A stretch of 64,000 nucleotides of DNA from contig NZ_CP150300.1 in the NCBI RefSeq assembly GCF_037991315.1, positions 6,644,763 to 6,708,762 of the forward strand, written 5' to 3'. This DNA is from Paenibacillus sp. FSL H8-0079 (GTDB lineage: Bacteria; Bacillota; Bacilli; Paenibacillales; Paenibacillaceae). A model generated the notes under the pieces. That model saw nothing but the letters and a program-made list of their open reading frames with translations. It was not told the origin of the DNA and made no database searches. Positions within the stretch are counted from its first letter, which is position 1; each line of letters starts with the position of its first letter. The position numbers and the translations under genes were made by a program. Below are positions 46,715 to 56,852 of this stretch, piece by piece.

Positions 46715-47189
46715 TAGCTTCCTTTTCCTCTGGGGACAGAGTGTATGCGGACTCTCCCCCTTTAAGAGGTTTTGCATATACGTAAGAACCATCGCGGTTA
46801 TATATCCCCGTAAGAATCATGCCATCCTGGCTATCATTAATCATGGCCATCGAGAAGCTTAGATCACTGCCATGCTCTCCATAAGCATTGTATCTTTTCA
46901 CGCCAACTTTACCTTGAATGCGGGTCAGCTTTTGCATGACAACTTGCAGCTGATTCGTTTGCAGTTTGTGTTCATCCTCAATGCTGTCCATCTGAATTTT
47001 CAGATTAATGAGCAGCGATTCCAGGTCCTCTACTCCACTGCCAGCCATCATGGCTTCATATTTACGTTTAAACTTTCGTAACTTTGCCCCTTGAGCAATA
47101 CTCACAATCAGCAAGATCACCGTAAGTAATGCCATTCCGCCAATAATCCATAACAGCTGTTCCAGAATCAGCTCGTTTAATTCAGCCAT
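46689..47189 (-). CDS. DUF4446 family membrane protein
   Basis: 166 residues. One membrane helix (about 12-33) is followed by a coiled-coil region (about 35-95, KLRKFKRKYEAMM onward) and the conserved C-terminal domain with VKRYNAYGEHGSDLSFSMAM, which defines DUF4446. Function unknown. Found near parAB in Bacilli and Paenibacilli. Convergent with yyaC, with a 26-base overlap. Confidence 0.9.
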   Translation of the reverse strand: MAELNELILEQLLWIIGGMALLTVILLIVSIAQGAKLRKFKRKYEAMMAGSGVEDLESLLINLKIQMDSIEDEHKLQTNQLQVVMQKLTRIQGKVGVKRYNAYGEHGSDLSFSMAMINDSQDGMILTGIYNRDGSYVYAKPLKGGESAYTLSPEEKEAITLAQQAE

Positions 47190-47328
47190 GTAATTGCAAC
47201 TACCCCTCTATATTTTTGATCAGATTAACGTCTGTCTTTATTATTATCATTCATTATAAATCAACCCGATATTCATCAGATTAATCATGCAGCTCTGTAC
47301 CAAATGAGTTCGCCATTTCAACTCTAAA

Positions 47329-48489
47329 CTAGTCTTTGTCTACCTGTGTCAACTCCAACACTGCCTTAACGAGTGTATCCACATGTTCTCTGGTCGAATT
47401 GTACCCCACACTGGCCCTTACCGCTCCAGTAGCGGTTGTACCAGCAGATTCGTGTGCAAGCGGTGTGCAATGAAAACCAGAGCGAACCGCAATTCCATAA
47501 TTCCGATCTAATCGGAAGGCGAGTTGTGCTGGATCATACCCATCCACAGTAAAGGATACTAATCCGGTACGTGGCTGTCCAATCTCTGGACCGAGCATTC
47601 GAATGCCCTTAACGGATGACAACCCATCCATCATATGTTGGGTCAACTCCCACTCATGTTGGTAGATGAGCGCTGGTGTCATCTCAAGTACATGCTTCAC
47701 ACCCGCATTCAGTCCTGCAATCCCAACGGTATTCGGCGTCCCCGCTTCATACCGATCAGGACGCACCTTCGGCTGCTCCAGCGCTTCTGACTGACTTCCT
47801 GTTCCTCCATGAAGTAAAGGCTCTATATCGAGCTCAGGAGCAATGTACAAGCCTCCTGTCCCCTGAGGACCAAGCAATCCCTTGTGTCCCGGGAATGCAA
47901 GCATATCAATATTCAGTTGTTGTACATTCACAGGCATAACCCCAGCACTTTGAGCTGCATCTACCAACAAGATCGCTTGATGTTTACGACACAGGAGCGA
48001 AATTTCACCAATAGGAAGAATACTGCCAAGCAGATTGGAACTATGTGTACATACCACTAATCTGGTATTCGAACGAAACATACGTTCCATTAGCTTCAGA
48101 TCAATAGCTCCCGCAGCATTAACAGGTACATAATCAATCTCCACATTTCGGAGTCTGCGCATATACTCTAGTGGTCGTCTGACTGAGTTATGTTCCGCCA
48201 TGGTGGCAATCACATGATCGCCTTCCTTGAGCGAACCTTGAATAGCCAGATTTAGCGCTTCTGTCGTATTCGATCCGAATGCAATATCATTCGCATTCTT
48301 AATACCAAAAATATTAGATATAGATCTTCTGGCCTCGAACAGTACACGACTTGCCTGAACAGCCATCCGGTGACTGCCTCTGCCAGGATTGGCTCCTGCA
48401 ATCTCCAGTGCACTCAGCATCGCATCACCGACAGCAGGTGGTTTCGGCCAAGATGTTGCTGCATGATCTAGATAGATAACTCCCTCCAC
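47329..48489 (-). CDS. PLP-dependent cysteine desulfurase-like aminotransferase
   Basis: 386 residues, class V aminotransferase fold. Conserved elements: NPGRGSHRMA near the N-terminus, FGSNTTEALNLAIQG, the cofactor-binding VDAAQSAGVMPVNV, the Lys that binds PLP in FPGHKGLLGPQGTGGLYI, and the catalytic Cys region SGFHCTPLAH near the C-terminus. Matches the short subgroup of cysteine desulfurase/selenocysteine lyase-type enzymes found beside DUF3343 genes. Mobilises sulfur or selenium from cysteine or selenocysteine; the acceptor is unknown. Confidence 0.9.
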   Translation of the reverse strand: MEGVIYLDHAATSWPKPPAVGDAMLSALEIAGANPGRGSHRMAVQASRVLFEARRSISNIFGIKNANDIAFGSNTTEALNLAIQGSLKEGDHVIATMAEHNSVRRPLEYMRRLRNVEIDYVPVNAAGAIDLKLMERMFRSNTRLVVCTHSSNLLGSILPIGEISLLCRKHQAILLVDAAQSAGVMPVNVQQLNIDMLAFPGHKGLLGPQGTGGLYIAPELDIEPLLHGGTGSQSEALEQPKVRPDRYEAGTPNTVGIAGLNAGVKHVLEMTPALIYQHEWELTQHMMDGLSSVKGIRMLGPEIGQPRTGLVSFTVDGYDPAQLAFRLDRNYGIAVRSGFHCTPLAHESAGTTATGAVRASVGYNSTREHVDTLVKAVLELTQVDKD

Positions 48490-48553
48490 CTTACAACCAC
48501 CTCTGTCCCATTAATTAATTATTCGCCTGCACATACTGCACATCTAACTCTGT

Positions 48554-48603
48554 AAAAAAAGAATGACATATCGTTTCTCCATGGTACAGAGGCGATATGT
48601 CAT
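48554..48603 (-). terminator. Terminator downstream of parB
   Basis: On the minus strand ATGACATATCG pairs with CGATATGTCAT, with a T7 tail, about 46 bases after the parB stop. Confidence 0.88.
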
Positions 48604-48649
48604 GACATGAGTAAGCCCCGCATGTTGTTATGAATCATCGATCCGACTA

Positions 48650-49495
48650 TTATTGTAACAATTCCAATAGCCGTTCCAGATCCTGTTGACTGTAGTAGTT
48701 GAGCTCAATTTTACCTTTATCTTTGTTGTGCTTAATTTTCACTGTTGTTTTGAAACGTTCACGCAGTGATTCTTCCACCGTATCAATGAATGGATCTTTC
48801 TTCTTCAACTTCGATTTGGCTTTAGCCTCACCCGTTTTGGAACGATCCAGTTGTTGAACAGCTTCCTCCAACTCACGGACACTCCATTGCTGGTCAATGG
48901 TTTGTTTGGCAAGTTGCTTCACCATAACCTCATCTTTAACACCCACGATCGCACGTGCATGTCCCATAGATAATGTTCCACGTGAAACATGGTCTTTTAC
49001 TTCTTCCGGCAATGATAACAGACGCAAGAAGTTAGCAATGTGAGAACGTGATTTACCAACTTTTACAGACAACTCTTCTTGAGTCAACGCGAATTGGTCC
49101 ATTAACCCTTGATAAGCAACTGCAACTTCCATGGCATTCAGATTCTCCCGTTGCAGATTCTCGATCAATGCAATCTCCATTACCTGCTGATCACTGAAAT
49201 TGCGGACTACAGCGGGTACGGTGGCATTACCACAATATTGCGAAGCTCTGAACCGCCGTTCTCCGGCAATAATCTCATAACCTCGCAATACAGGACGTAC
49301 AATAATGGGTTGTATGACACCATGCTGCCGAATGGACTCAGCCAGTTCATGTATTGCGCCCTCATCAAATACCTTACGCGGTTGATAGGGGTTAGCCCGC
49401 AGTTGACTAATCGGGATTTCTACGACTTTATCATCGTCATTAATTGAAAGCGAAGGAATGAGGGCATCAAGACCTTTTCCAAGCCGCTTACTCAT
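48650..49495 (-). CDS. parB: Chromosome partitioning protein ParB (Spo0J)
   Basis: 281 residues. The N-terminal CTPase/ParB domain has ISQLRANPYQPRKVF, the motif region GVIQPIIVR and AGERRFRAS. The central helix-turn-helix reads LTQEELSVKVGKSRSHIANFLRLL. The C-terminal 50 residues form the dimerisation domain. It binds parS and loads SMC near the origin. The gene contains a parS copy in its own coding sequence. The first 8 bases overlap the parA end. Confidence 0.97.
   Translation of the reverse strand: MSKRLGKGLDALIPSLSINDDDKVVEIPISQLRANPYQPRKVFDEGAIHELAESIRQHGVIQPIIVRPVLRGYEIIAGERRFRASQYCGNATVPAVVRNFSDQQVMEIALIENLQRENLNAMEVAVAYQGLMDQFALTQEELSVKVGKSRSHIANFLRLLSLPEEVKDHVSRGTLSMGHARAIVGVKDEVMVKQLAKQTIDQQWSVRELEEAVQQLDRSKTGEAKAKSKLKKKDPFIDTVEESLRERFKTTVKIKHNKDKGKIELNYYSQQDLERLLELLQ
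48974..48989. promoter_or_regulatory. parS site inside parB
   Basis: TGTTCCACGTGAAACA, the palindromic ParB binding site with one mismatch to the consensus TGTTTCACGTGAAACA. A site of this sequence also lies within spo0J of Bacillus subtilis. Confidence 0.93.
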
Positions 49496-50249
49496 AAGAA
49501 ATCACTTCCTTTGCGAGCTCTAAATAAACTTCCGCCCCTCTTGACCGAGGGTCATACGTGATAATCGATTGACCATGAGATGGTGCTTCGCTAAGCCGTA
49601 CGTTACGCGGAATAATCGTTTGATATACTTTTTGTTGAAAATACTTCTTCACTTCTTCAATAACCTGTATCCCCAGATTGGTCCGTGCATCAAACATCGT
49701 CAGCAATACCCCTTCAATCTGCAGGGATGTATTCAGATGTTTTTGTACCAGACGAACCGTATTAAGCAACTGGCTTAATCCTTCAAGTGCATAGTACTCA
49801 CACTGAATCGGAATGATCACCGAATCGGAAGCGGTTAACGAATTGATCGTCAACATACCAAGAGAAGGTGGGCAATCGATCAGTATGTAATCATAGTTTT
49901 TTTTCACCATGGCGAGTGATTTTTTCAGGCGAACTTCCCGTGATATCGTGGAAACCAATTCAATCTCGGCTCCGGCAAGCTGAATCGTTGCAGGTATGAT
50001 ATGAAGGCCTTCAATCTGAGTCTCCACAATCGCTTCTTGAGGAGGAACCTCATTAATAATGACATCATATATACAATTAGCCACATCTGCTTTATTGATT
50101 CCGACTCCGCTGGTTGTATTCCCCTGAGGGTCAATATCGACAAGCAATACTCTTTTCCCGAGTGAAGCCAGTCCTGCACCCAAGTTAACAGATGTCGTCG
50201 TTTTCCCCACACCGCCCTTTTGATTTGCTACGGCCATAATCTTAGACAA
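49488..50249 (-). CDS. parA: Chromosome partitioning ATPase ParA (Soj)
   Basis: 253 residues. The deviant Walker A motif is KGGVGKTTTSVNL at residues 11-23, A-prime is VLLVDIDPQGN, and Walker B is YILIDCPPSLG. It binds DNA as an ATP dimer and drives origin segregation with ParB; in Bacillus it also regulates DnaA. The gene precedes parB with an 8-base overlap. Confidence 0.97.
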   Translation of the reverse strand: MSKIMAVANQKGGVGKTTTSVNLGAGLASLGKRVLLVDIDPQGNTTSGVGINKADVANCIYDVIINEVPPQEAIVETQIEGLHIIPATIQLAGAEIELVSTISREVRLKKSLAMVKKNYDYILIDCPPSLGMLTINSLTASDSVIIPIQCEYYALEGLSQLLNTVRLVQKHLNTSLQIEGVLLTMFDARTNLGIQVIEEVKKYFQQKVYQTIIPRNVRLSEAPSHGQSIITYDPRSRGAEVYLELAKEVISYE

Positions 50250-50403
50250 TTACTTCACCTCAAATAAAATAGGAGTCTTTTCTTGTAGGTTGTGAGATAT
50301 TGTTAACAAAAAGCAGGCGACTATCGTCCACACAAACAACAACTACCGTTCCATCAATATACCGTTCTTTAAAAATTTCAAGCCTGACTTGATTTATAGA
50401 CAT

Positions 50404-50424
50404 AAAAAGCGGCTCATTGCCGCC
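50404..50424 (-). terminator. Terminator downstream of noc
   Basis: GCGGC-AATGA-GCCGC on the minus strand followed by TTTTTATG, 12 bases after the noc stop. Confidence 0.78.
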
Positions 50425-50435
50425 ATAAGCTTCAA

Positions 50436-51254
50436 TTATTTGCGTTTTGGAATATGGATAACGATCTCGTAATGATCCTCATGGTCTGCTTCTTTTGTTT
50501 TGATGTCCAGACCAGAGCCAGTTACCATATCAATGGATTGGCGAATTGTATTAAGTGCAAGTCTTACGTCCTTAGTAAAGGAAACACGTCTAGATTTTTT
50601 AATCTTGGAAGATTCCTTGTAAAAGGCCACACGTGCCTCTGTCTGTTTCACATTCAATTCTTTTTCAATAATCTCACCGAGCAACTTCATCTGCAGTTCT
50701 TCCGTATCGAGAGAAAGTAATGCTCTTGCATGCCGTTCAGAAATTTTGCGTTCCATCAATGCAGCCTTAATGCCTTCCGGAAGCTGTAACAACCGAATTT
50801 TGTTGGCGATGGTTGACTGGCTTTTGCCGAGTCGTTGTGCAAGACTTTCCTGTGTCAGTTGATGCAAGTCGATCAGTTTCTGATAAGCGACGGCTTCTTC
50901 AATGGAGGTCAATCCTTCACGCTGCAAGTTCTCAATCAATGCAATGGATGCGGCCTGAGAGTCGTTGAATTCACGCACAATGGCTGGAATCGTATCCAAA
51001 CCCAGTTTTCGAACTGCACGCCAGCGACGTTCCCCGGCAATAATCTCATATGATCCATTTCGCACGCGAACGACAATAGGCTGAATTACGCCATGTGTTT
51101 TGATCGTCTGCAACAACTCATCAATTTTATCATCATCAAAAATAGTACGGGGTTGATATGGGCTGCTCACAATTTCATTAACCGGAATCTGTTTGATCTC
51201 ATCTCCGTTATTGCGCTCCGCCAAACCAAACAACTTCGAAAATTGTTCTTTCAT
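50436..51254 (-). CDS. noc: Nucleoid occlusion protein Noc
   Basis: 272 residues from [13 protein letters not shown]. This start matches the membrane-binding amphipathic N-terminus of Noc (B. subtilis MKHSFSRFFGL...), and the GTG five codons upstream is less likely. A ParB paralogue with [25 protein letters not shown] and an HTH in [24 protein letters not shown]. It binds NBS sites and the membrane to block FtsZ over the nucleoid. Its position upstream of parAB and downstream of rsmG is as in Bacillus. Confidence 0.95.
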   Translation of the reverse strand: MKEQFSKLFGLAERNNGDEIKQIPVNEIVSSPYQPRTIFDDDKIDELLQTIKTHGVIQPIVVRVRNGSYEIIAGERRWRAVRKLGLDTIPAIVREFNDSQAASIALIENLQREGLTSIEEAVAYQKLIDLHQLTQESLAQRLGKSQSTIANKIRLLQLPEGIKAALMERKISERHARALLSLDTEELQMKLLGEIIEKELNVKQTEARVAFYKESSKIKKSRRVSFTKDVRLALNTIRQSIDMVTGSGLDIKTKEADHEDHYEIVIHIPKRK

Positions 51255-51269
51255 TCCGCAGATTACCAC

Positions 51270-51684
51270 CTAGTTTCGTAATAGCTCCCACAATCTTTGC
51301 AGGTGCTTCTTATTCAATAAACGACCCTTCAATTGCATCGTTCTTGGAATAAGTTTTGCCTTTCATAACGCTTCCTGTCATGCAACACTGAACGCGTATC
51401 CATCTATCTATACATATACTCTATGATCGCTGTAACCCAGGATCGGATACTTCTATTCTATCATCTTTTCTATCATAATCCTATGCTTACCTATTCTTTA
51501 AACTCTGCTTATTTTCCTGCTTTTTCTTTGTGAATATTGGAAATATGGCGACTTGTACACATATAATTCTTGAAAATGTTCATGAGTTACTTCGCGTTGA
51601 ATTGATCATTACGCATGATTAAAGAGATATGTAATAGGAAGTATCCGTGATGTTGATCCAGTCCTCTATTTCAGAAAACAAAAA
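51270..51684. other. Intergenic region upstream of noc
   Basis: About 400 bases, AT-rich, with no gene. It must hold the noc promoter on the minus strand. No operator or RNA element was recognised apart from the parS/terminator element at its right edge. Confidence 0.4.
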
Positions 51685-51716
51685 AAAGAAGATGTTTCAC
51701 GTGAAACATCTTCTTT
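51685..51716. terminator. rsmG terminator containing a perfect parS site
   Basis: A perfect 16-bp inverted repeat without loop bases (AAAGAAGATGTTTCAC and its complement). Its centre, 51693-51708, is TGTTTCACGTGAAACA, the parS consensus without mismatch. On the minus strand the hairpin is followed by T7GTTTTC, so it should also terminate the mnmE-mnmG-rsmG transcript. One sequence thus serves segregation and termination. Confidence 0.9.
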
Positions 51717-51770
51717 ATCTATCGCTAAAATTATATTTAGTTTTGACTACCTTCAAAAACCCTCATCCAA

Positions 51771-52493
51771 CTATACCAGTGGAGTCTTCATTGGAGTGCC
51801 TGGCTTACGCGGATACTTATAAGGTGTCTTATCAAATTTCTGGATCAGGATGATATGGCGCTCTGATTCTTCAACCGGCAGTTGGAAAGGGTGAACAGCT
51901 TTTACCCGTCCTTTCAGCTGATTGAAGCTAAACTCCGCTTCCTTCATTTCCTCACGTGGGTCTCCGCCCTTCATCGCAGCGAACATTCCACCTTTGCGAA
52001 CAAACGGAAGACAGAATTCATTCAGTACAGCCAGCTTGGCTACTGCACGCGCCGTAACGAGATCGTAACTGTCACGATACCCTTCTTTGCGTCCGATCTC
52101 TTCAGCACGTCCATGGACCAACTCCACGTCTGTCAGGCCAAGGATATCTACCACATGCTGTAGAAAACCAATACGTTTATTCAATGAGTCTATGATCGTC
52201 AGCTCGATGTGTGGGAAACAGATTTTCAGGGGCAATCCCGGAAAACCCGCTCCTGATCCAATGTCAGCAAGCTTAATCACTTTGGTCATGTCAGTATAAA
52301 AAGCCAGCGATACCGAATCATAGAAATGCTTGGTATATACTTGCTCCCGATCCGTTATGCCCGTCAGATTCATCTTTTCATTCCAGGATACCAGTTCCTG
52401 ATAATACAGTTCGAATTGCTCCAACTGGAGTTCGCCCAGCTCTAATCCATGTTTCTTTAAGCGCCGCTGCAGTTGCTGTTGAATATCGTCCAT
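51771..52493 (-). CDS. rsmG: 16S rRNA (guanine-527-N7)-methyltransferase RsmG
   Basis: 240 residues. Rossmann-fold methyltransferase with the SAM-binding LADIGSGAGFPGLPLKI, the ELVHGRAEEIG and TARAVAKLAVLNEFCLP motifs. It methylates G527 in the 530 loop of 16S rRNA; loss gives low-level streptomycin resistance in Bacillus. The start overlaps the mnmG stop (TAATG). Confidence 0.97.
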   Translation of the reverse strand: MDDIQQQLQRRLKKHGLELGELQLEQFELYYQELVSWNEKMNLTGITDREQVYTKHFYDSVSLAFYTDMTKVIKLADIGSGAGFPGLPLKICFPHIELTIIDSLNKRIGFLQHVVDILGLTDVELVHGRAEEIGRKEGYRDSYDLVTARAVAKLAVLNEFCLPFVRKGGMFAAMKGGDPREEMKEAEFSFNQLKGRVKAVHPFQLPVEESERHIILIQKFDKTPYKYPRKPGTPMKTPLV

Positions 52494-54382
52494 TATTGTC
52501 CCCTTGCTGCGGTTACACGGTTATAATGCTCCAGGTAGACCAGCAGAATGGAGATGTCGGCAGGAGTAACTCCAGCAATACGAGAAGCCTGACCAATCGA
52601 GATTGGACGAATCGTAGTGAGCTTCTGCTTGGCTTCCATAGCAAGACCATGAATCTCATCATATACGATGGTGTCCGGAATTTTCTTTTTCTCCATCTTT
52701 TGCAAACGTTCCACGTGGATCAATTGTTTCTCAATATAACCCGCATATTTAATTTGTATTTCCACTTGTTCTTTCATATCTGCTGTCAGTTCTACCTCAG
52801 ATGGTGAGAGCTGTTCAATCAGTTCATACCCCAGCTCCGGGCGACGCAGCAAGGTAAGCAACGTACTTCCATCCTGAATAGGTGTAGATCCGTACTCTTC
52901 CAGCTTTGCGTTCACTTCAACTGGGCGAGCTTTAGCCACTTTCAGACGCGCGACTTCCTGCTCGACTTTCGCCTTTTTATCCAGGAATTTCGCATAACGC
53001 TCTTCAGGGATCAGGCCAATGTCATGTCCGATTGCCGTCAAACGCATGTCTGCATTATCATGGCGAAGCAACAGGCGATACTCGGCACGTGAAGTCAACA
53101 GACGATAAGGTTCATTCGTACCCTTTGTTACCAGATCATCAATCAGCACACCAATATATCCTTGCGAACGATCAAGCACAATCGGCTCTTTGTCTTGTAC
53201 TTTGCGTGCTGCATTAATGCCGGCCATAACGCCTTGTCCAGCCGCTTCTTCATAACCCGAAGTACCGTTAATCTGACCCGCTGTGAACAGACCTGGCAGA
53301 CGTTTGGTTTCAAGTGACGGCCACAATTGTGTAGGCACCATCGCATCGTATTCAATTGCATAACCGTTACGCATCATTTCTACTTTTTCCATACCTGGAA
53401 TCGAGCGCAGAACCGCAAGCTGAACATCTTCTGGCAGACTCGTAGATAGCCCCTGCACATAATACTCCGATGTATTTTTGCCTTCCGGCTCCAGGAAAAT
53501 CTGATGTTTCGGTTTGTCGCTAAACCGGACAATTTTATCTTCAATGGATGGACAGTAACGCGGTCCAGTCCCTTCAATCACACCCGAAAACATCGGTGCA
53601 CGATGCAGATTATCATTAATAATCTGATGTGTTTCCACAGATGTATACGTCAACCAGCAAGGCAGTTGCTCATTATCGGAAGATTCTGTTTCATAGGAAA
53701 AGAACTTCGGCTCATCATCACCAGGCTGAATTTCGGTTTTGCTAAAATCAATCGTATCCTTATGCACACGTGGAGGTGTACCTGTTTTGAAACGAACCAG
53801 ATCGAAGCCCAGTTCACGCAGATGCTCTGACAATTTAAGAGATGGTTGTTGATTGTTCGGTCCACTCTCATACATCAACTCACCCATAATTACTTTACCG
53901 CGCAAGTATGTGCCTGTCGTTAGAACGACTGCTTTGGCCCGATACTCTGTTCCGGTCTGAGTCACGACTCCTACACACTTTCCGTCTTCAACGACCAGTC
54001 GATCAACCATCCCCTGACGCATGGTCAGATTACGTTCATTCTCCATCGTTTCCTTCATTTTATGCTGGTAGGAGAATTTATCTGCCTGAGCACGAAGCGC
54101 GTGAACAGCAGGCCCTTTACCCGTGTTAAGCATCCGCATCTGAATAAAGGTCTTATCGATATTCCGTCCCATTTCTCCACCAAGTGCATCAATCTCACGC
54201 ACAACATGTCCTTTAGCCGGTCCCCCAATGGATGGGTTACAAGGCATAAAGGCCACCATATCCAGATTGATTGTAATCATTAGTGTTTTGGACCCCATAC
54301 GGGCTGCGGCCAGCGCGGATTCCACACCAGCATGTCCTGCACCAACGACGATTACATCATAACTGCCGCCATCAAAAGCCAT
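52493..54382 (-). CDS. mnmG: tRNA uridine-34 5-carboxymethylaminomethyl modification enzyme MnmG
   Basis: 629 residues. The FAD-binding start is [23 protein letters not shown]. Other conserved stretches are [21 protein letters not shown], the [10 protein letters not shown] segment and the C-terminal [18 protein letters not shown]. With MnmE it modifies the wobble uridine of several tRNAs. Full length. Followed by rsmG with overlap. Confidence 0.98.
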   Translation of the reverse strand: MAFDGGSYDVIVVGAGHAGVESALAAARMGSKTLMITINLDMVAFMPCNPSIGGPAKGHVVREIDALGGEMGRNIDKTFIQMRMLNTGKGPAVHALRAQADKFSYQHKMKETMENERNLTMRQGMVDRLVVEDGKCVGVVTQTGTEYRAKAVVLTTGTYLRGKVIMGELMYESGPNNQQPSLKLSEHLRELGFDLVRFKTGTPPRVHKDTIDFSKTEIQPGDDEPKFFSYETESSDNEQLPCWLTYTSVETHQIINDNLHRAPMFSGVIEGTGPRYCPSIEDKIVRFSDKPKHQIFLEPEGKNTSEYYVQGLSTSLPEDVQLAVLRSIPGMEKVEMMRNGYAIEYDAMVPTQLWPSLETKRLPGLFTAGQINGTSGYEEAAGQGVMAGINAARKVQDKEPIVLDRSQGYIGVLIDDLVTKGTNEPYRLLTSRAEYRLLLRHDNADMRLTAIGHDIGLIPEERYAKFLDKKAKVEQEVARLKVAKARPVEVNAKLEEYGSTPIQDGSTLLTLLRRPELGYELIEQLSPSEVELTADMKEQVEIQIKYAGYIEKQLIHVERLQKMEKKKIPDTIVYDEIHGLAMEAKQKLTTIRPISIGQASRIAGVTPADISILLVYLEHYNRVTAARGQ

Positions 54383-54562
54383 TCCTGTTTACCTCCTTAT
54401 AATGAAAACGAAATACTGCTAACCGTTCATCGGAACTTGCATTCCTATCTATATAAAACCAACACGTAATGGCTACAACATCATTCCATCCTTTGACAAC
54501 AGGCAGAAATTGTACCTCTCCATCATACACTACGATTTAAGTCAATCGGCAGTATATTATTT

Positions 54563-55939
54563 TTACTTTCCTAGACAGAACTGGGAGAAAATCTGATCAA
54601 TTAATGCATCATGTGCTGTATCTCCAACAATCTCGCCCAAATGCTCCCACGCTAAACGAACATCAATCTGGATCATATCGATCGGAATAAACTGCTCTGC
54701 CGCTTCATAGGCATCCACCAGGGACTGCTTCGCTTTTTTGAGCAAAGCAATATGACGCACGTTACTGACATAGGTCAGATCTGCCGACTCCAGTTTACCA
54801 CTGAAGAATAACGTAGAGATGGCATCTTCCAGTCGATCCACACCCAGATCATCTTTCACCGACATCGGTACAAGCCGTTCTTCCGGAATGTAACGAAGCA
54901 GCACGTCACGTTCTACCTGTGGCGTTAAGTCCATTTTATTCATAATGATTATCGATTGTCTACCGCGGATTTGCTCCAATAATTCAATCTCATCGGGATG
55001 AAGTGGCTCAGCAGCATTCACAACCATCAAGATCAGATCGGCTTCACTTACCGCAGAACGAGAGCGTTCTACCCCGATCTTCTCTACAACGTCCATCGTT
55101 TCCCGGATTCCTGCCGTATCAAGTAACTTCAGCGGGATATTATTAATCGTAATGAACTCCTCGATCACGTCACGAGTTGTTCCTGGAATATCCGTGACGA
55201 TAGCTCGATTGTCTTGCGCAAGTGTATTCATCAATGAGGATTTACCTACGTTAGGTCGTCCAACAATAGCCGTCGTGATACCTTCTCGCAGGATCTTTCC
55301 TTGCTCTGCTGTGGTAAGCAATTTATCGATTTCAGTCATAACCTGACTGGACTTTTCTTTAATAAAATCAGACGTTAACGACTCCACATCATGCTCGGGG
55401 TAATCGATATTCACTTCAATATGAGCCAGTGTTTCCACCAGTGTATATCGTAGATCACGCAGTTTGGAGGATAGCTTACCTTCAACCTGTTTCAATGCAA
55501 CCGAGAAAGCTCGGTCCGATTTGGAACGAATAAGATCCATGACACCTTCAGCCTGAGACAGGTCAATCCGCCCATTGAGGAACGCACGCTTCGTGAACTC
55601 ACCCGGTTCAGCCAGACGAATATCAAGCTGCAACAGCAGGTCCATGACCCGTTTTACCGACACCACACCGCCATGCGCACTGATCTCCACGACATCTTCT
55701 GTTGTGAATGAGCGTGGTGCCCGCATGACCGTAACCAGCACTTCCTCGATCTTCTCGCCGCTCGCCGGATCTATGATATGACCATAATGAACCGTATGGG
55801 ATGCTGCCTGAGTTAAAGGGGTTTTGCTGCGAAAAATCTTTTCCGTCTCCGACACTGCTTCCGGGCCGCTGACCCGGATCACGGCGATCCCCGCCTCACC
55901 GACAGCTGTTGATATCGCTGTGATCGTATCACTGAACAT
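54563..55939 (-). CDS. mnmE: tRNA modification GTPase MnmE
   Basis: 458 residues. The N-terminal tetrahydrofolate-binding domain starts FSDTITAISTAVGEAGIAVIRVSG. The GTPase domain is inserted at about residues 220-380 with G1 GRPNVGKSSLMN, G3 DTAGIRET and G4 NKMD. The C-terminus is the conserved CLGK tetrapeptide, whose Cys is a catalytic residue. Partner of MnmG. RBS AAGGAG. Confidence 0.98.
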   Translation of the reverse strand: MFSDTITAISTAVGEAGIAVIRVSGPEAVSETEKIFRSKTPLTQAASHTVHYGHIIDPASGEKIEEVLVTVMRAPRSFTTEDVVEISAHGGVVSVKRVMDLLLQLDIRLAEPGEFTKRAFLNGRIDLSQAEGVMDLIRSKSDRAFSVALKQVEGKLSSKLRDLRYTLVETLAHIEVNIDYPEHDVESLTSDFIKEKSSQVMTEIDKLLTTAEQGKILREGITTAIVGRPNVGKSSLMNTLAQDNRAIVTDIPGTTRDVIEEFITINNIPLKLLDTAGIRETMDVVEKIGVERSRSAVSEADLILMVVNAAEPLHPDEIELLEQIRGRQSIIIMNKMDLTPQVERDVLLRYIPEERLVPMSVKDDLGVDRLEDAISTLFFSGKLESADLTYVSNVRHIALLKKAKQSLVDAYEAAEQFIPIDMIQIDVRLAWEHLGEIVGDTAHDALIDQIFSQFCLGK

Positions 55940-56094
55940 GGTTATCTCTCCTTGCTCTATTTTAAAATTGCCGCCCCTCGGGGGACGTCATATCCATTTT
56001 CAACTCTATTGATGATATATCATATGACATGCTGCTTATCGTATTAAGTTCACTATTTACCTGTGTTACGTATCTTATCAAATTGCTTCTGTAC

Positions 56095-56135
56095 GAAAAA
56101 AGCAATGGCTTCTGCACCGGGCAGGAAGCCATTGC
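56095..56135 (-). terminator. Terminator downstream of jag
   Basis: GCAATGGCTTC and GAAGCCATTGC form an 11-bp stem, followed by TTTTTTTC on the minus strand, just after the jag stop. Confidence 0.93.
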
Positions 56136-56150
56136 GTCTTCAATTTCGTG

Positions 56151-56852
56151 TTATTTCGTGGTAATGACCACACGCCGATTGGGCTCTTCGCCCTTACTTA
56201 ACGTCTTAATCTGCGGGTGATTTTGCAGTTTTGCATGAATGACTTTTCGTTCGAGCGGAGGCATTGGCTCCAGTACAACTTCCTTGCCGGTACGGATTGC
56301 TTGTCCAGCCAACCGTTCAGCCAGATCCTCCAGCGTCTTCCGCCGACGTTGACGGAAATTCTCCGCGTCGAGCACAATTCGAACGAAGCTTTCCGAGTAT
56401 CGGTTCGCTACAATGTTCGTTAGATACTGAAGCGCATCCAGCGTCTGTCCACGTCTGCCAATAATCATGCCCAGGTCTTCACCGGCAATATTGAAGATAT
56501 GTCCATCCCGCTGTTTTTTGATATGCACTTCAACATCCAGTCCCATACCTGCTGCGACCTCTTTCAAGAAAGCAGCCGCTTCTTCATAGGGATTTTTAGC
56601 TGCGACACCCTCAAGTAATGCATCTACTTCAGGTACGTGCGCGGCTGGCTTGATCGGCTGTTGAACAACTTCGGGCACAGGCAATAGTTTTACTTCAACT
56701 TTGGCCGCCTTCACCCCGATCAAACCCAGGAATCCTTTTGACGGCTGCTCTAACACTTGTATCTCGACCTTGTCCCGACTTACGCCAAGCTCGGTCAGTC
56801 CTTGGTTTACAGCATCTTCAACGGTTTTTCCTGACGTAATGACTTTGGTCAT
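56151..56852 (-). CDS. jag: Jag / KhpB RNA-binding protein
   Basis: 233 residues. Jag N-terminal domain (about 1-52, with KGFLGLIGVKAAKVEV), a KH domain with the RNA-binding GxxG in MIIGRRGQTLDALQ (about 130-160), and an R3H domain at the C-terminus (RKVIHAKLQ, with LSKGEEPNRRVVI). Binds small RNAs and mRNAs, acting with KhpA in other Firmicutes. The start overlaps the yidC end by 4 bases. Confidence 0.96.
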   Translation of the reverse strand: MTKVITSGKTVEDAVNQGLTELGVSRDKVEIQVLEQPSKGFLGLIGVKAAKVEVKLLPVPEVVQQPIKPAAHVPEVDALLEGVAAKNPYEEAAAFLKEVAAGMGLDVEVHIKKQRDGHIFNIAGEDLGMIIGRRGQTLDALQYLTNIVANRYSESFVRIVLDAENFRQRRRKTLEDLAERLAGQAIRTGKEVVLEPMPPLERKVIHAKLQNHPQIKTLSKGEEPNRRVVITTK

